Shown: positions 45,645 to 53,001 of the stretch, piece after piece | Layout: each line of letters starts with the position of its first letter | Numbering within the stretch: position 1 is the first letter of the stretch | Assembly (NCBI GenBank): GCA_015492645.1 | Contig: WGER01000085.1 | Span: 1-55,583, forward strand | Direction of reading: 5' to 3' | DNA: 55,583 bases | Source of the DNA: Nitrospirota bacterium | Lineage (GTDB): Bacteria; Nitrospirota; Thermodesulfovibrionia; Thermodesulfovibrionales; JdFR-85 | Notes under the pieces: generated by a model | The model's input: only the letters and a program-made list of their open reading frames with translations | The model's database searches: none | Told to the model about the DNA's origin: nothing | Position numbers and translations under genes: made by a program

Positions 45645-46741
45645 TCTGTTCCCCCTGTAGGCTTGCTGTTGCCCTTTTCCATCAGTTTCTTTTTTAGTAT
45701 CGCCTTTTCTATAGCCATACCTGCCTGGTTGAGAAAGATCTCCAGGCCTGTGGTATCCAGGATTGGCTCGTTCTCTGGGATGTTATCACAGTACAGGATT
45801 GCTATTACCTTGCCGTCTGCCACAATAGGACCTATCACCACCTCCTCAGGCCACTCACCTCCAGAGACCTCGATGAAGTGTCTCGTCTGGGGATCATCAA
45901 TCAACTCGCCCCTGTAAAGCCTGCCTGATCTTATAATTCTACTCAGAAAGGGACTCTCCCTGATATGGATTACTGTATCCTTTATTTTTTTGTCAGCATC
46001 TTCAATCTGGAGACCAAATTGACCAAAGCCCTCCAGAGTCTCTCCATGTAGCAGGAAGATCACCCCCCTTTGATAGATACTGCTTGCAAATCTGAGGATG
46101 AGAAGAAATATCTCTGATATGCTCTCCGGGAATCTCAATTCCTGAACTATGGATCTGAGTGCTGAGATATCCTTGGGAAAGGTGTCATCTTCATAAAAGG
46201 ATTGCTCTTCAGGGAACTCCTCTTCCAGGACCCTCCCGTAATGGGTCGTCTCATCATATATCCTTGCACATTCCATCAGGAGATACTCAGGTGCGACTCC
46301 CTTTTTCAGGAACCACTCTCCTCTCAGTATAGGTTCGTCCTCCTTGAAGACATCCGGTTCAAAACTAAAACTCCCCTCCTTTACAAGCAGAAGCCTGTAG
46401 ATCAACCTCTCGATTCTCTTCTTTGTTATAGCCTCCAACTGGCCTGTATCCAGATAGCCAAGATCCATAAGGATGCTGCCAAGTGTCCTGTCAGGCAGTT
46501 GTTTCATAACTTTTCTTGAAATCTGAAGGGCCTCTTCACTGATCAGCCCTGCCTGAAGCAGATCCTCTCCTATATCATCCTCACCGTCAGTGGCTGCCCC
46601 TACCACAAGCCCCTGTTTGAATAGTATTACAGCCCTATGACCTTCAAAATCCAGATAAAGAGTCCCGCTTCTTTTGCCCAGACCTATAATCTGGAGAATG
46701 TCACTAAGGCCAAGGTCCTCAAGTCTGCCTGTTAGGCTCAT
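45641..46741 (-). CDS. DUF4388 (PATAN-like) and GAF-like regulatory protein
   Basis: A 366-aa cytoplasmic protein, the first gene of the chemosensory operon. The N-terminal ~160 residues match DUF4388/PATAN proteins (MSLTGRLEDLGLSDILQIIG, RSGTLYLDFEGHRAVILFKQ), which occur with receiver domains and control of twitching or pattern formation in cyanobacteria and Myxococcota. Residues ~195-350 look like a GAF-type sensor (GVIFLLHGETLEGFGQFGLQ, VVIGPIVADGKVIAILYCDN). It may act as an adaptor between CheY and its target. The stop overlaps the cheY start. The divergent gap upstream contains two facing -10-like boxes. Confidence 0.82.
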   Translation of the reverse strand: MSLTGRLEDLGLSDILQIIGLGKRSGTLYLDFEGHRAVILFKQGLVVGAATDGEDDIGEDLLQAGLISEEALQISRKVMKQLPDRTLGSILMDLGYLDTGQLEAITKKRIERLIYRLLLVKEGSFSFEPDVFKEDEPILRGEWFLKKGVAPEYLLMECARIYDETTHYGRVLEEEFPEEQSFYEDDTFPKDISALRSIVQELRFPESISEIFLLILRFASSIYQRGVIFLLHGETLEGFGQFGLQIEDADKKIKDTVIHIRESPFLSRIIRSGRLYRGELIDDPQTRHFIEVSGGEWPEEVVIGPIVADGKVIAILYCDNIPENEPILDTTGLEIFLNQAGMAIEKAILKKKLMEKGNSKPTGGTE

Positions 46742-46769
46742 CAGAGATCCTTCTGGTTTTTTCCATTGT

Positions 46770-46810
46770 ATTATACACTATACATAAAAAATACTACATT
46801 TGTGTATAAT
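46770..46810. promoter_or_regulatory. Inverted repeat with facing -10-like boxes between divergent units
   Basis: ATTATACAC (46770-46778) and GTGTATAAT (46802-46810) are perfect inverted copies 23 bases apart. Each contains TATAAT facing its own gene (the chemosensory operon to the left, the Yip1-like gene to the right). This could be a shared divergent promoter or operator. No -35 boxes are evident. Confidence 0.5.
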
Positions 46811-46815
46811 TAATC

Positions 46816-46836
46816 AAAAAGGCTGTATCACAGCCT
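46816..46836 (-). terminator. Hairpin with T-run on the minus strand
   Basis: AGGCTGT (46820-46826) pairs with ACAGCCT (46830-46836). On the minus strand it is followed by five T residues (46816-46820), so it could stop leftward read-through from the rseC/methyltransferase side before the chemosensory promoter. On the plus strand it is a leader hairpin of the Yip1-like gene. Confidence 0.45.
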
Positions 46837-46862
46837 ATACAATCTATCAGGGGAGGTAAACG

Positions 46863-47414
46863 ATGGGTAAAAAGATAACCTCGACAATTAAAGGTATTGT
46901 CTTTACACCCTCAGAGTTCTTTTCTCAGATGCCAAAGAAAGGTGGCTATAAAGAACCCTCTCTGTTTCTTATTCTCATGATATTCGTTGGTCTCTTAATC
47001 AATACCATAGGTACGGCACTGTTTGTAGGGAGGCCCAATCCCCTTTCCATACCTATAATCCTGATAGTGGGCACAGTGATAATATTTCTGGCATGCTCGT
47101 TTGGTGCAGCCCTGCTGTACGGGATATGGAGAGTAATGGGATCAGAGGAGTCCTTTGAGACCGCTTTCAGGTGCCTCGCCTATATCAGTGCAATTTCTCC
47201 CTTCACCTCATTACTCTCCTTTATACCGGTAATCGGTCCTCTCGCATCCATCGTCTGGGTCTTTTTATTAATAATCCTCGCATCTATAAAGGTTCATCAT
47301 ATAAGATCCACCCTTGCATGGGCCGTCTGGGGTAGTATTGGAACAATCTTCTTTATTACGACCCTGGTGGCGCAGGTCGCATACAGGCCACCCCTGGTTG
47401 TGCTGGTAGAATAG
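46863..47414 (+). CDS. Yip1-family membrane protein
   Basis: A 183-aa integral membrane protein with five hydrophobic segments. It has the Yip1/YIP domain layout: a soluble start (IKGIVFTPSEFFSQMPKKGG), a first helix (SLFLILMIFVGLLINTIG), a second and third, and a pattern of Pro/Gly turns (YISAISPFTSLLSFIPVIGP). Bacterial Yip1 proteins are common but their function is unknown. Start ATG 46863 follows AGGGGAGG. Its promoter region is shared with the chemosensory operon, which may mean joint regulation. Confidence 0.8.
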   Translation: MGKKITSTIKGIVFTPSEFFSQMPKKGGYKEPSLFLILMIFVGLLINTIGTALFVGRPNPLSIPIILIVGTVIIFLACSFGAALLYGIWRVMGSEESFETAFRCLAYISAISPFTSLLSFIPVIGPLASIVWVFLLIILASIKVHHIRSTLAWAVWGSIGTIFFITTLVAQVAYRPPLVVLVE

Positions 47415-47484
47415 AAAGGATTGTCAATCCTATTTCGGAGGTCACCGCCTTTGAGTGGATCTCCCTGGACAGATGCTACCCCGC

Positions 47485-47934
47485 TTAAGAGGCGGAGTTG
47501 TGTGTGCCTGGATATACACGGTCCTCTATACCTTTTATGTACATCCGATAATTCCTGTCAAGAGAGTTGAGCCTCCTGAAGCAGTAGTATGCAGACAGCC
47601 CGAGAAAGAGAAAACCACCCACGACGTCTGCACCTTTAAGGCCTGTTAGTGAACCACCGATGGCACCCAGAAACATACACACCAATGGAATTATAAAGGC
47701 GAGAAGATAGCCCTTCAGATGTACCCTCTGATCTATACCGATCTTCACCCTGTCTCCAACTCCTGCATTTAATGGATTCCTCACCTTCAGGACCATCCCA
47801 GCACCTCCAGGTCTGCACATGCCGAGTTTCGCCATTCCACATCCCTTACAGGAAGTTCCCTGCTCCACCATAACAGTGGCATAGTTGCCGTCTGTTTCAA
47901 GCACCCTTGCTGTCTCCACCACAGAGGTCTTCAT
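47485..47934 (-). CDS. rseC: RseC/MucC-type SoxR-reducing system protein
   Basis: A 149-aa membrane protein of the RseC/MucC family. A soluble N-terminus with four cysteines (CKGCGMAKLGMC in part) is followed by two membrane helices (LLAFIIPLVCMFLGAIGG and VVGGFLFLGLSAYYCF). The usual pattern C-x2-C-x5-C is seen. In E. coli RseC is part of the Rsx/Rse system that keeps SoxR reduced and interacts with sigma-E control; related RnfABCDGE complexes are membrane electron-transfer machines. No rnf gene is in this window. Start ATG 47934. Confidence 0.85.
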   Translation of the reverse strand: MKTSVVETARVLETDGNYATVMVEQGTSCKGCGMAKLGMCRPGGAGMVLKVRNPLNAGVGDRVKIGIDQRVHLKGYLLAFIIPLVCMFLGAIGGSLTGLKGADVVGGFLFLGLSAYYCFRRLNSLDRNYRMYIKGIEDRVYPGTHNSAS

Positions 47935-47973
47935 ATTGAAATTCTATAGTATTACCAGATACAAAGGTATGAT

Positions 47974-48537
47974 TTATGTCAGTCTCAACAGAACGGCCCT
48001 GCTGAGCGGGACCTTAAGGGTTCTTTCCCTCTTCAATCCTTCCTTCTCGGCCATCTCTACAAAGGATGAGAAGTCCTCCTCTGATACATGTCCCCTCGGC
48101 TCAGCCAAAATAACCATCCCTCCCCTCTTCAGGAGTCTCGAGAGTTGTCTGAATAATTCCTCGGGCTCTTTTACCTCATGCACCACTGCAAACAGCAATG
48201 CCAGATCAAACTCTGCCTCACGTCCATCAAGCATAAGAGAATCCTCTGTGCATTGGACTGTCTCTATCCTCTCAGAAAGACCCCTTTTCTCTGCCCTCTT
48301 CTTCAGTACCTCAAGCATCTTTGACTGCAGATCTACCGCCACTACCCTCCCCCCAGGACCCACCATCTCAGCCATAGGAAGGGTAAAAAAACCCATGCCA
48401 GGACCAACATCCAGTACCTTCATACCCCTTCTCACAAAGGGAGACAGGAGTCTCTTGGGGTTATGGATAGCCTTTCTTAAAGGACAAAGCAGGAAATATC
48501 CAGCCCACACAGGACATGTATGCTCCTTCTGATCCAT
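47974..48537 (-). CDS. Class I SAM-dependent methyltransferase
   Basis: A 187-aa methyltransferase of the Rossmann type. Motif I is VLDVGPGMGFFTLPMAEMVG, motif II has VVAVDLQSKML, and FDLALLFAVVHEVKEPEELF and GGMVILAEPRGHVSEEDF complete the fold. The N-terminus contains CPVWAGYFLLCPLRKAIHNP, common to a subgroup of unknown specificity. The gene lies 39 bases upstream (in transcription sense) of rseC, so they are probably co-transcribed. The substrate is unknown. Start ATG 48537. Confidence 0.86.
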   Translation of the reverse strand: MDQKEHTCPVWAGYFLLCPLRKAIHNPKRLLSPFVRRGMKVLDVGPGMGFFTLPMAEMVGPGGRVVAVDLQSKMLEVLKKRAEKRGLSERIETVQCTEDSLMLDGREAEFDLALLFAVVHEVKEPEELFRQLSRLLKRGGMVILAEPRGHVSEEDFSSFVEMAEKEGLKRERTLKVPLSRAVLLRLT

Positions 48538-48630
48538 GATTTTATAATAGGGACTCTGGTGAGTCAGGAGTCAAGAGTCCACTGAAGGTAGTTGTCTCAT
48601 TTTGAGGTCCTCAATCTACGTGGAGGGGGT

Positions 48631-48928
48631 CCTGCCCGGGGAAAATCTCCGATCTTCCTGGGAGCCCTCTGCCGAAAGACAGAAATCAGAAGTCGGAAAT
48701 CAGAAGATCCTCTGAGTTCAGACCTCTGACTTCCGACTTCTGTCCATCGACACCTCAAGGGCATTACCCAATGTAACAACCCTTATCTTTCACCCCACCC
48801 CTTCCTCTTGAAGGGGAGGGTAGAAGGGGCTGTCGCATTAATTCAATTTTCTGCCTCGAAAATCAAAGATTTTCGGAGCCCCCATTTTGAGACCCCCGCG
48901 CCTTTTAATCGTATTTTTAATTTCTAAT
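48631..48928 (-). repeat. Intergenic repeat, copy B (inverted relative to copy A)
   Basis: On the minus strand this matches 27576-27871: ATTAGAAAT...ACGATTAAAAGG, AATTAATGCGACAG, GTTGTTACATTGGG and the GAAGTCGGAAGTCAGAGG block occur in the same order. The palindrome has arms 48687-48704 and 48725-48742 (17 of 18 pair). CATTTTGAG occurs at both 48598-48606 and 48883-48891, possibly by chance or as target duplication. It fills most of the 440-base gap between the methyltransferase and RHH genes. Confidence 0.8.
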
Positions 48929-48944
48929 GGCAAATCTGTGTGCT

Positions 48945-48974
48945 TTGAGGTTATATGAACCGCTCTGGTATATT
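48945..48974 (+). promoter_or_regulatory. Promoter of the RHH gene, apparently leaderless
   Basis: TTGAGG (48945-48950) and TATATT (48969-48974) are 18 bases apart. The ATG of the RHH gene follows 6 bases after the -10, so transcription would begin at or near the start codon. No ribosome binding site is visible. Confidence 0.45.
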
Positions 48975-48980
48975 AAATTA

Positions 48981-49151
48981 ATGGAGGAGAAACTTGTAAA
49001 ATTCACCGTATATCTGGAAGAGGAGGTCCTTGAGGCCCTTGAAGAGGCTGCCAGAGAGTATACAGCGCAGACGGGTAAGAGGTGGTCAAAGGCAGCGGTC
49101 ATAAGACTTGCCCTCAGTGAGTTTTTCAGGCAGAGAGGAAAACTACTGTAG
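48981..49151 (+). CDS. Small ribbon-helix-helix-like protein
   Basis: A 56-aa protein with the RHH layout: a strand (KLVKFTVYLEEEVLEALEEA), a long helix, a turn (QTGKRWSKAAVIRLAL) and a second helix ending SEFFRQRGKLL. RHH proteins bind DNA as dimers and often act as antitoxins or plasmid/phage regulators. ATG 48981 is preferred over an upstream alternative (48927) because the product then matches the compact fold; there is no ribosome binding site. No toxin gene is adjacent, and the 3' end overlaps the convergent kinase gene by 9 bases. The role is unknown. Confidence 0.65.
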   Translation: MEEKLVKFTVYLEEEVLEALEEAAREYTAQTGKRWSKAAVIRLALSEFFRQRGKLL

Positions 49152-50183
49152 ATACCTGTTCGGTTCTCTGTAGTCAAAGGCATCGGCCCTGAGGACGTTC
49201 CTCACAAACCGGAAGATGAGGTGTCTCTGCTCAAGACTCAACTGAGGGTAAAAAAGTGGATGGGCAACCACCGCGCCCCTGAAGGCATAAAATGGGGCCA
49301 CTACAGAGAGTATCTCCTCGTCTGAAGTCTTCTCAATATAGGTATCATAGAAGAGTATCAGGGCCTCCCTGTATGCGCCCTTCACCTGGTTATGGTACAT
49401 AATGGAGTAAAAGATGTAATTGATACTCAGTGCCGTGATGTCGTCAGCAGGTTCTCCCCAGGGTCCCCGACTCCTGTCTAAAAGGACAAAGTCACTGTCA
49501 CTAAACCAGATGTTACCAGGATGAAAGTCCCCGTGAATCTGGGAGAGTCTCCGGTAAAGGGGTTTCAGTTTTGCCCTGTAGTCCACAGCGAGTTTCTCTA
49601 TCTCTGCCATCTCTTCATATGTGAGTATCCCTTCAGGATACGAATCAAATACACCCATCAGGCACTCCCCGTGTCCTATGGTGTCTCTCAGTTTTCTCCA
49701 GTAAAGGGTTCTGGAGTCCTTTTTGCGGGAGTGGATCTCCCTGAGGTAATCCGTCATTGCATGGATCTTCTTTCTGTCTCTGTCCAGAAGGCTATCCCTC
49801 TGTTTCATCGCCTCAAGGTCATTAAAGTAGTTTGTCCCCTCCGCCTTCTCCATAATAAGGAAATACTCCCTGCCACCACTTATGGATTGGAGGGAACCGT
49901 CTTCCCTGAGGGCAAGGACATCTATGGCCCTCACATGACGAGGAAGTCTGTTGTACTCATCGTAGGCAAGGAGAAATACTGAGGCCCTGTCAGAGGGGTA
50001 GTCATGTCCGAGGCCTTCGGGGATCAGGTCCTTTATCACATAGTCGTATCTCTGTCCATCTACCTCAAAGACGAGAGAGAAGCCTGTACCATGGACACCT
50101 GTGCCAAGTCTTCGGAACTCAATAAGCCTTACCGGGCCATATCTCTGCCTGAGGTATTCTTCTATTGCCTCCTTTCCTATCAT
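49143..50183 (-). CDS. Aminoglycoside-phosphotransferase-like (APH/choline kinase fold) protein
   Basis: A 346-aa kinase-like protein. The catalytic loop HGDFHPGNIWFSDSDF and the metal-binding Asp in LLDRSRGPWGEPADDITAL are typical of the APH/HSK2/choline-kinase fold, and the N-lobe has VFEVDGQRYDYVIKDL with a likely ATP-binding Lys. The substrate is not identified; such proteins phosphorylate small molecules and are often misnamed as antibiotic-resistance enzymes. Start ATG 50183 is divergent from the ferredoxin gene at 50258. No resistance cassette features are present. Confidence 0.82.
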   Translation of the reverse strand: MIGKEAIEEYLRQRYGPVRLIEFRRLGTGVHGTGFSLVFEVDGQRYDYVIKDLIPEGLGHDYPSDRASVFLLAYDEYNRLPRHVRAIDVLALREDGSLQSISGGREYFLIMEKAEGTNYFNDLEAMKQRDSLLDRDRKKIHAMTDYLREIHSRKKDSRTLYWRKLRDTIGHGECLMGVFDSYPEGILTYEEMAEIEKLAVDYRAKLKPLYRRLSQIHGDFHPGNIWFSDSDFVLLDRSRGPWGEPADDITALSINYIFYSIMYHNQVKGAYREALILFYDTYIEKTSDEEILSVVAPFYAFRGAVVAHPLFYPQLSLEQRHLIFRFVRNVLRADAFDYREPNRYLQ

Positions 50184-50257
50184 CTCAGAGATTATATAAT
50201 ATAGATACTCAGGCTATCAATAGAGGTGGCCCTGTAGTGTACACTCTGGAGGTGGGG

Positions 50258-50452
50258 ATGAGGATATGGATTGATGAGGATAAGTGTATTGGTTGCGGCA
50301 GTTGTCAGGAGATATGCCCTGCGGTCTTTGCCCTTGATGAGGAGATCGGCAAGTCACGGATAATCGATCCCTTTGGTTGTGAATATGCAGGTTGTTGTGA
50401 GGCAGCAGCAGAGAACTGTCCAGTAGAGGCGATAGTGATTGAGGAGGAGTGA
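50258..50452 (+). CDS. Monocluster [4Fe-4S] ferredoxin
   Basis: A 64-aa ferredoxin of the Thermotoga/Desulfovibrio single-cluster type. Cluster ligands are CIGCGSCQEICP in the first half and the last Cys in ENCPVEAI; an additional pair (AGCC) could form the disulfide found in related proteins. ATG 50258 is chosen because CTGGAGG ends about 6 bases upstream; the frame extends further left without a better start. It carries electrons in anaerobic metabolism. The nth gene starts within its 3' end. Confidence 0.92.
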   Translation: MRIWIDEDKCIGCGSCQEICPAVFALDEEIGKSRIIDPFGCEYAGCCEAAAENCPVEAIVIEEE

Positions 50453-51110
50453 GATAAGAGAGGGTGACATTCACAGGGTAATAAGACTCTTGAGACGACA
50501 GGTTAAGGGACTGAAGGTCCCCTATATAGAGCATATGGCAGACACCAGAGGGGACCCCTTCCAGGTTCTCGTGAGTTGTATACTCAGTTTGAGGACCCAG
50601 GATGCCACCACATCATCGGCCACAGAGAGGCTCTTCCGGCTGGCTGACACCCCGGAAAAACTCTGTAAGACCCCTGTTCAGGAGATAGAAAGGGCGATAT
50701 ACCCTGTTGGGTTTTACAGGATCAAGGCAAGGAGATTGAGAGACATTGCCTGTGAGATTGTTGAGAAGTATGGTGGAAGGGTGCCTGACAGTCTGGAGGC
50801 ACTGTTGAGTCTGAAGGGAGTGGGTAGAAAGACTGCCAACCTTGTGCTTACCAAAGGATACAACAGATACGGGATATGTGTGGATACCCATGTGCACAGG
50901 ATAACAAATAGATGGGGATATGTAAGGACAAAGACACCCGAGGAAACGGAGATGGTCCTGAGGGCTAATCTGCCGAAGAGGTACTGGAAAGAGATCAATG
51001 GATTACTGGTTGCCTTCGGTCAGGGGATATGCAGGCCAATAAGTCCATTATGTTCAAGGTGTCTTATCAGGGACTACTGCGAGAGGGTTGGTGTGGTGAG
51101 GTCCAGGTGA
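50439..51110 (+). CDS. nth: Endonuclease III (DNA glycosylase/AP lyase)
   Basis: A ~220-aa base-excision repair enzyme. The helix-hairpin-helix element LKGVGRKTANLVL has the catalytic Lys region and CVDTHVHRITNRWG the catalytic Asp. The C-terminal [4Fe-4S] cysteines are in CRPISPLCSRCLIRDYC (spacing C-x6-C-x2-C-x5-C). The start is uncertain: TTG 50439 overlaps the ferredoxin gene by 14 bases without its own ribosome binding site, while GAGGAGG at 50441-50447 would serve a start near 50454, where the in-frame codon is ATA. Both starts give a full-length catalytic core. Confidence 0.92.
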   Translation: MRRSEIREGDIHRVIRLLRRQVKGLKVPYIEHMADTRGDPFQVLVSCILSLRTQDATTSSATERLFRLADTPEKLCKTPVQEIERAIYPVGFYRIKARRLRDIACEIVEKYGGRVPDSLEALLSLKGVGRKTANLVLTKGYNRYGICVDTHVHRITNRWGYVRTKTPEETEMVLRANLPKRYWKEINGLLVAFGQGICRPISPLCSRCLIRDYCERVGVVRSR

Positions 51111-51477
51111 AACCAGTAATGTACGTAAAGGAGTTGTAATAGGTCTTTACTTTAACTTGGAATTGCCCGTGGTCTTGCCACGGGGTAGTTCATTAAAGTC
51201 ATTGCTGTCCAAAATAACCTGCGATAGTATACACAGGCGGTGTACCGAATAGCAGAGGTCGGATATCAGAGGTCAGAAGTCGGATTTTTCCTTAGTTTTC
51301 TGACCCCTGACTTCAGACTTCTGACCTCTGTTTTTAGGCATACCGCCTGTGCCTCAATCCTATTTTGGACAGATGTGGATTAAAGTCTAACAGCAATCTA
51401 CGGATCGGTGGGGTCCTTGCCTGTAAGCACCCGAACTTAGTATATTTACTAATCCTCTATAAGGGAAGGAGAGGTAA
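51111..51477. other. Intergenic region between nth and the amidase gene
   Basis: Holds the 166-base inverted-repeat element at 51206-51371, flanked by ATTAAAGTC at 51192-51200 and 51379-51387. A possible promoter for the amidase gene lies at its right end (TTGCCT 51417-51422, TATATT 51441-51446). No RNA gene is seen. Confidence 0.5.
51205..51372. mobile_element. MITE-like nested inverted-repeat element (copy C)
   Basis: Terminal inverted repeats CTGTCCAAAATA (51205-51216) and TATTTTGGACAG (51361-51372) match perfectly. Inside are further inverted pairs: CACAGGCGGT with ACCGCCTGTG, and CAGAGGTCAGAAGTC (51267-51281) with GACTTCTGACCTCTG (51316-51330). The direct repeat ATTAAAGTC flanks both sides a few bases out. 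There is no coding capacity. The core resembles the palindrome of copies A and B. Confidence 0.7.
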
Positions 51478-52470
51478 GTGAAGAGTAAGGGAGTCTCACT
51501 TTTGATTGTTCTCGTTCTGTCTTGGGTCTTTTCAGCAGACACATTTTCCGTCAAAAAGGTTGACGAAGAGGAGATTACATTGAAGTATGACATAAAGGAT
51601 GATCTATTGAGGATAGTACTTCAAACAACAACAGATAGATATGTTCAGAATGCAAAGGTGCGTTCCACCTATTCACTTGTTAAGATACAATTCCCCGGAG
51701 ACTTCATCCTTAATACCCCCACAGATACAGGAGGTCGATTTGAATACTCAAAGAAACTCTCCAACCTCTATTTAAATGTAAGAGACCTTAAGTGGATAAA
51801 GATATTGAGGCTGAAGTCACCACCCCGACTCGTTATAGACGCCTATCTTCACGGTATTGAAAAAGAAAGGAGACAACCCGAGGAAGTGCCTGAAGTGGAG
51901 ATGCCCCGACCGAAGGGAGAGATTAAGACTGTAGTGGTGGACCCGGGTCATGGTGGAACGGAAATAGGAATATATTCACCTGGGTTTGTCGAGAAGAAGG
52001 TGGTGTTGAGGGTAGCCTGGGAGTTGAGCAGAAGGTTGAAGGGGACAAGGGCCTATCTCACCCGTACCAGCGACAGGCGAGTATCACTCATGAAGAGGAT
52101 ACTCTTCGGTAGGGCAAAGGATCCCGACATTTTTATTTCCTTACACCTGACAACAACAAATAGTGTAAACATCTTTACAGCCTCTGAGAGGTATCTCAGG
52201 GACAAAGAGCCTCTGCTGCTGAGTGCATCCCAGATGCGTTATCTGCAAGAGAGCAAAAAACTTGCACGGGCATTGGGAGAAGAACTTCAGAATGTTCTGG
52301 GGATAGAGGTTCGGTATCTGGAGGCACCTCTACCAGTGCTGACACATATGGATTCTCCGGCTGTGCTGATAGAGTTACCGAGTGGTGAGTTTTTTGAATA
52401 TAATCTAAAGAACATCAAGGAGATTGCTGAAGCCATAAAAAGGGGGATGGAAAGATATGAGTCTTCGTAG
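51478..52470 (+). CDS. N-acetylmuramoyl-L-alanine amidase (AMIN-like plus Amidase_3)
   Basis: A 330-aa periplasmic peptidoglycan hydrolase. A signal peptide (SLLIVLVLSWVFSA) starts the protein; an AMIN-like beta domain (~30-130) targets it to the cell wall; the zinc amidase follows. Predicted zinc ligands are His158 (DPGHGG), Glu172 (FVEKKVVL) and His223 (FISLHLT), and Glu299 in AVLIELPSGE is the likely catalytic residue. The SIHAN motif is altered to SLHLT and a segment after it is shortened, so this is a divergent member. Start GTG 51478. It overlaps the GerMN gene by 14 bases. Confidence 0.87.
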   Translation: MKSKGVSLLIVLVLSWVFSADTFSVKKVDEEEITLKYDIKDDLLRIVLQTTTDRYVQNAKVRSTYSLVKIQFPGDFILNTPTDTGGRFEYSKKLSNLYLNVRDLKWIKILRLKSPPRLVIDAYLHGIEKERRQPEEVPEVEMPRPKGEIKTVVVDPGHGGTEIGIYSPGFVEKKVVLRVAWELSRRLKGTRAYLTRTSDRRVSLMKRILFGRAKDPDIFISLHLTTTNSVNIFTASERYLRDKEPLLLSASQMRYLQESKKLARALGEELQNVLGIEVRYLEAPLPVLTHMDSPAVLIELPSGEFFEYNLKNIKEIAEAIKRGMERYESS

Positions 52471-52999
52471 TTTTATCCTCTTAATTGTAGCAGTCCTTGT
52501 GGCAGGTGCATTAACTGGGGTTGTCTATTTTTATTATAAGCAGAGGCAACAGAAGGAGGAATTTCCTGTGCTAACCCAGCCAGAGGTCAGTTATACCTAT
52601 CTCAGGATCTTTTTCCCAGTGGGAGACAGATTGGAAGTCTTTGAAAAGAGGGTTGAAGGGAGGTTTCTACCTGTACAAATGGCCGAGATGCTTATTAAAG
52701 AATACATATCCCTATCAGAGGAGATGCACACTGGTCTGATACCAGAGGGCACTAAACTGAAGGGGGCCTATCTGTCTTCAGAAGGCATCATTTATCTGGA
52801 TTTTGATAAGGTCCTGGCAAGGCGTTTCAATGGAGATGTGATGGATGAACTTATGTTCCTCAGGAGTATCTACGAGACCATGATAAGCAATCTCGAGATA
52901 AACGATGTGGTGGTCCTATTTGATGGAAAGGAAGAGGAAAGCCTTGGAGGCCACTTTTTCATCAACAGGCCACTGAAGGAAACGGTTGGAGGGCTCTAA
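52457..52999 (+). CDS. GerMN-domain membrane-anchored protein
   Basis: A 180-aa protein with an N-terminal anchor (FILLIVAVLVAGALTGVVYF) and a periplasmic GerMN (sporulation/spore-germination) domain at ~45-175; features are YLRIFFPVGDRLEVFEKRV, IPEGTKLKGAYLSSEGIIYL and DFDKVLARR. The domain occurs in non-sporulating bacteria beside amidase and murI genes, where it probably binds cell-wall material. It overlaps the amidase gene and precedes murI by 2 bases, so these genes are co-expressed. Confidence 0.85.
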   Translation: MSLRSFILLIVAVLVAGALTGVVYFYYKQRQQKEEFPVLTQPEVSYTYLRIFFPVGDRLEVFEKRVEGRFLPVQMAEMLIKEYISLSEEMHTGLIPEGTKLKGAYLSSEGIIYLDFDKVLARRFNGDVMDELMFLRSIYETMISNLEINDVVVLFDGKEEESLGGHFFINRPLKETVGGL

Positions 53000-53001
53000 G
53001 G

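Noticed and set aside
49143-50183. Aminoglycoside resistance gene
   Set aside because: The fold is kinase-like, but nothing shows an aminoglycoside substrate or a resistance cassette; such proteins have many substrates.
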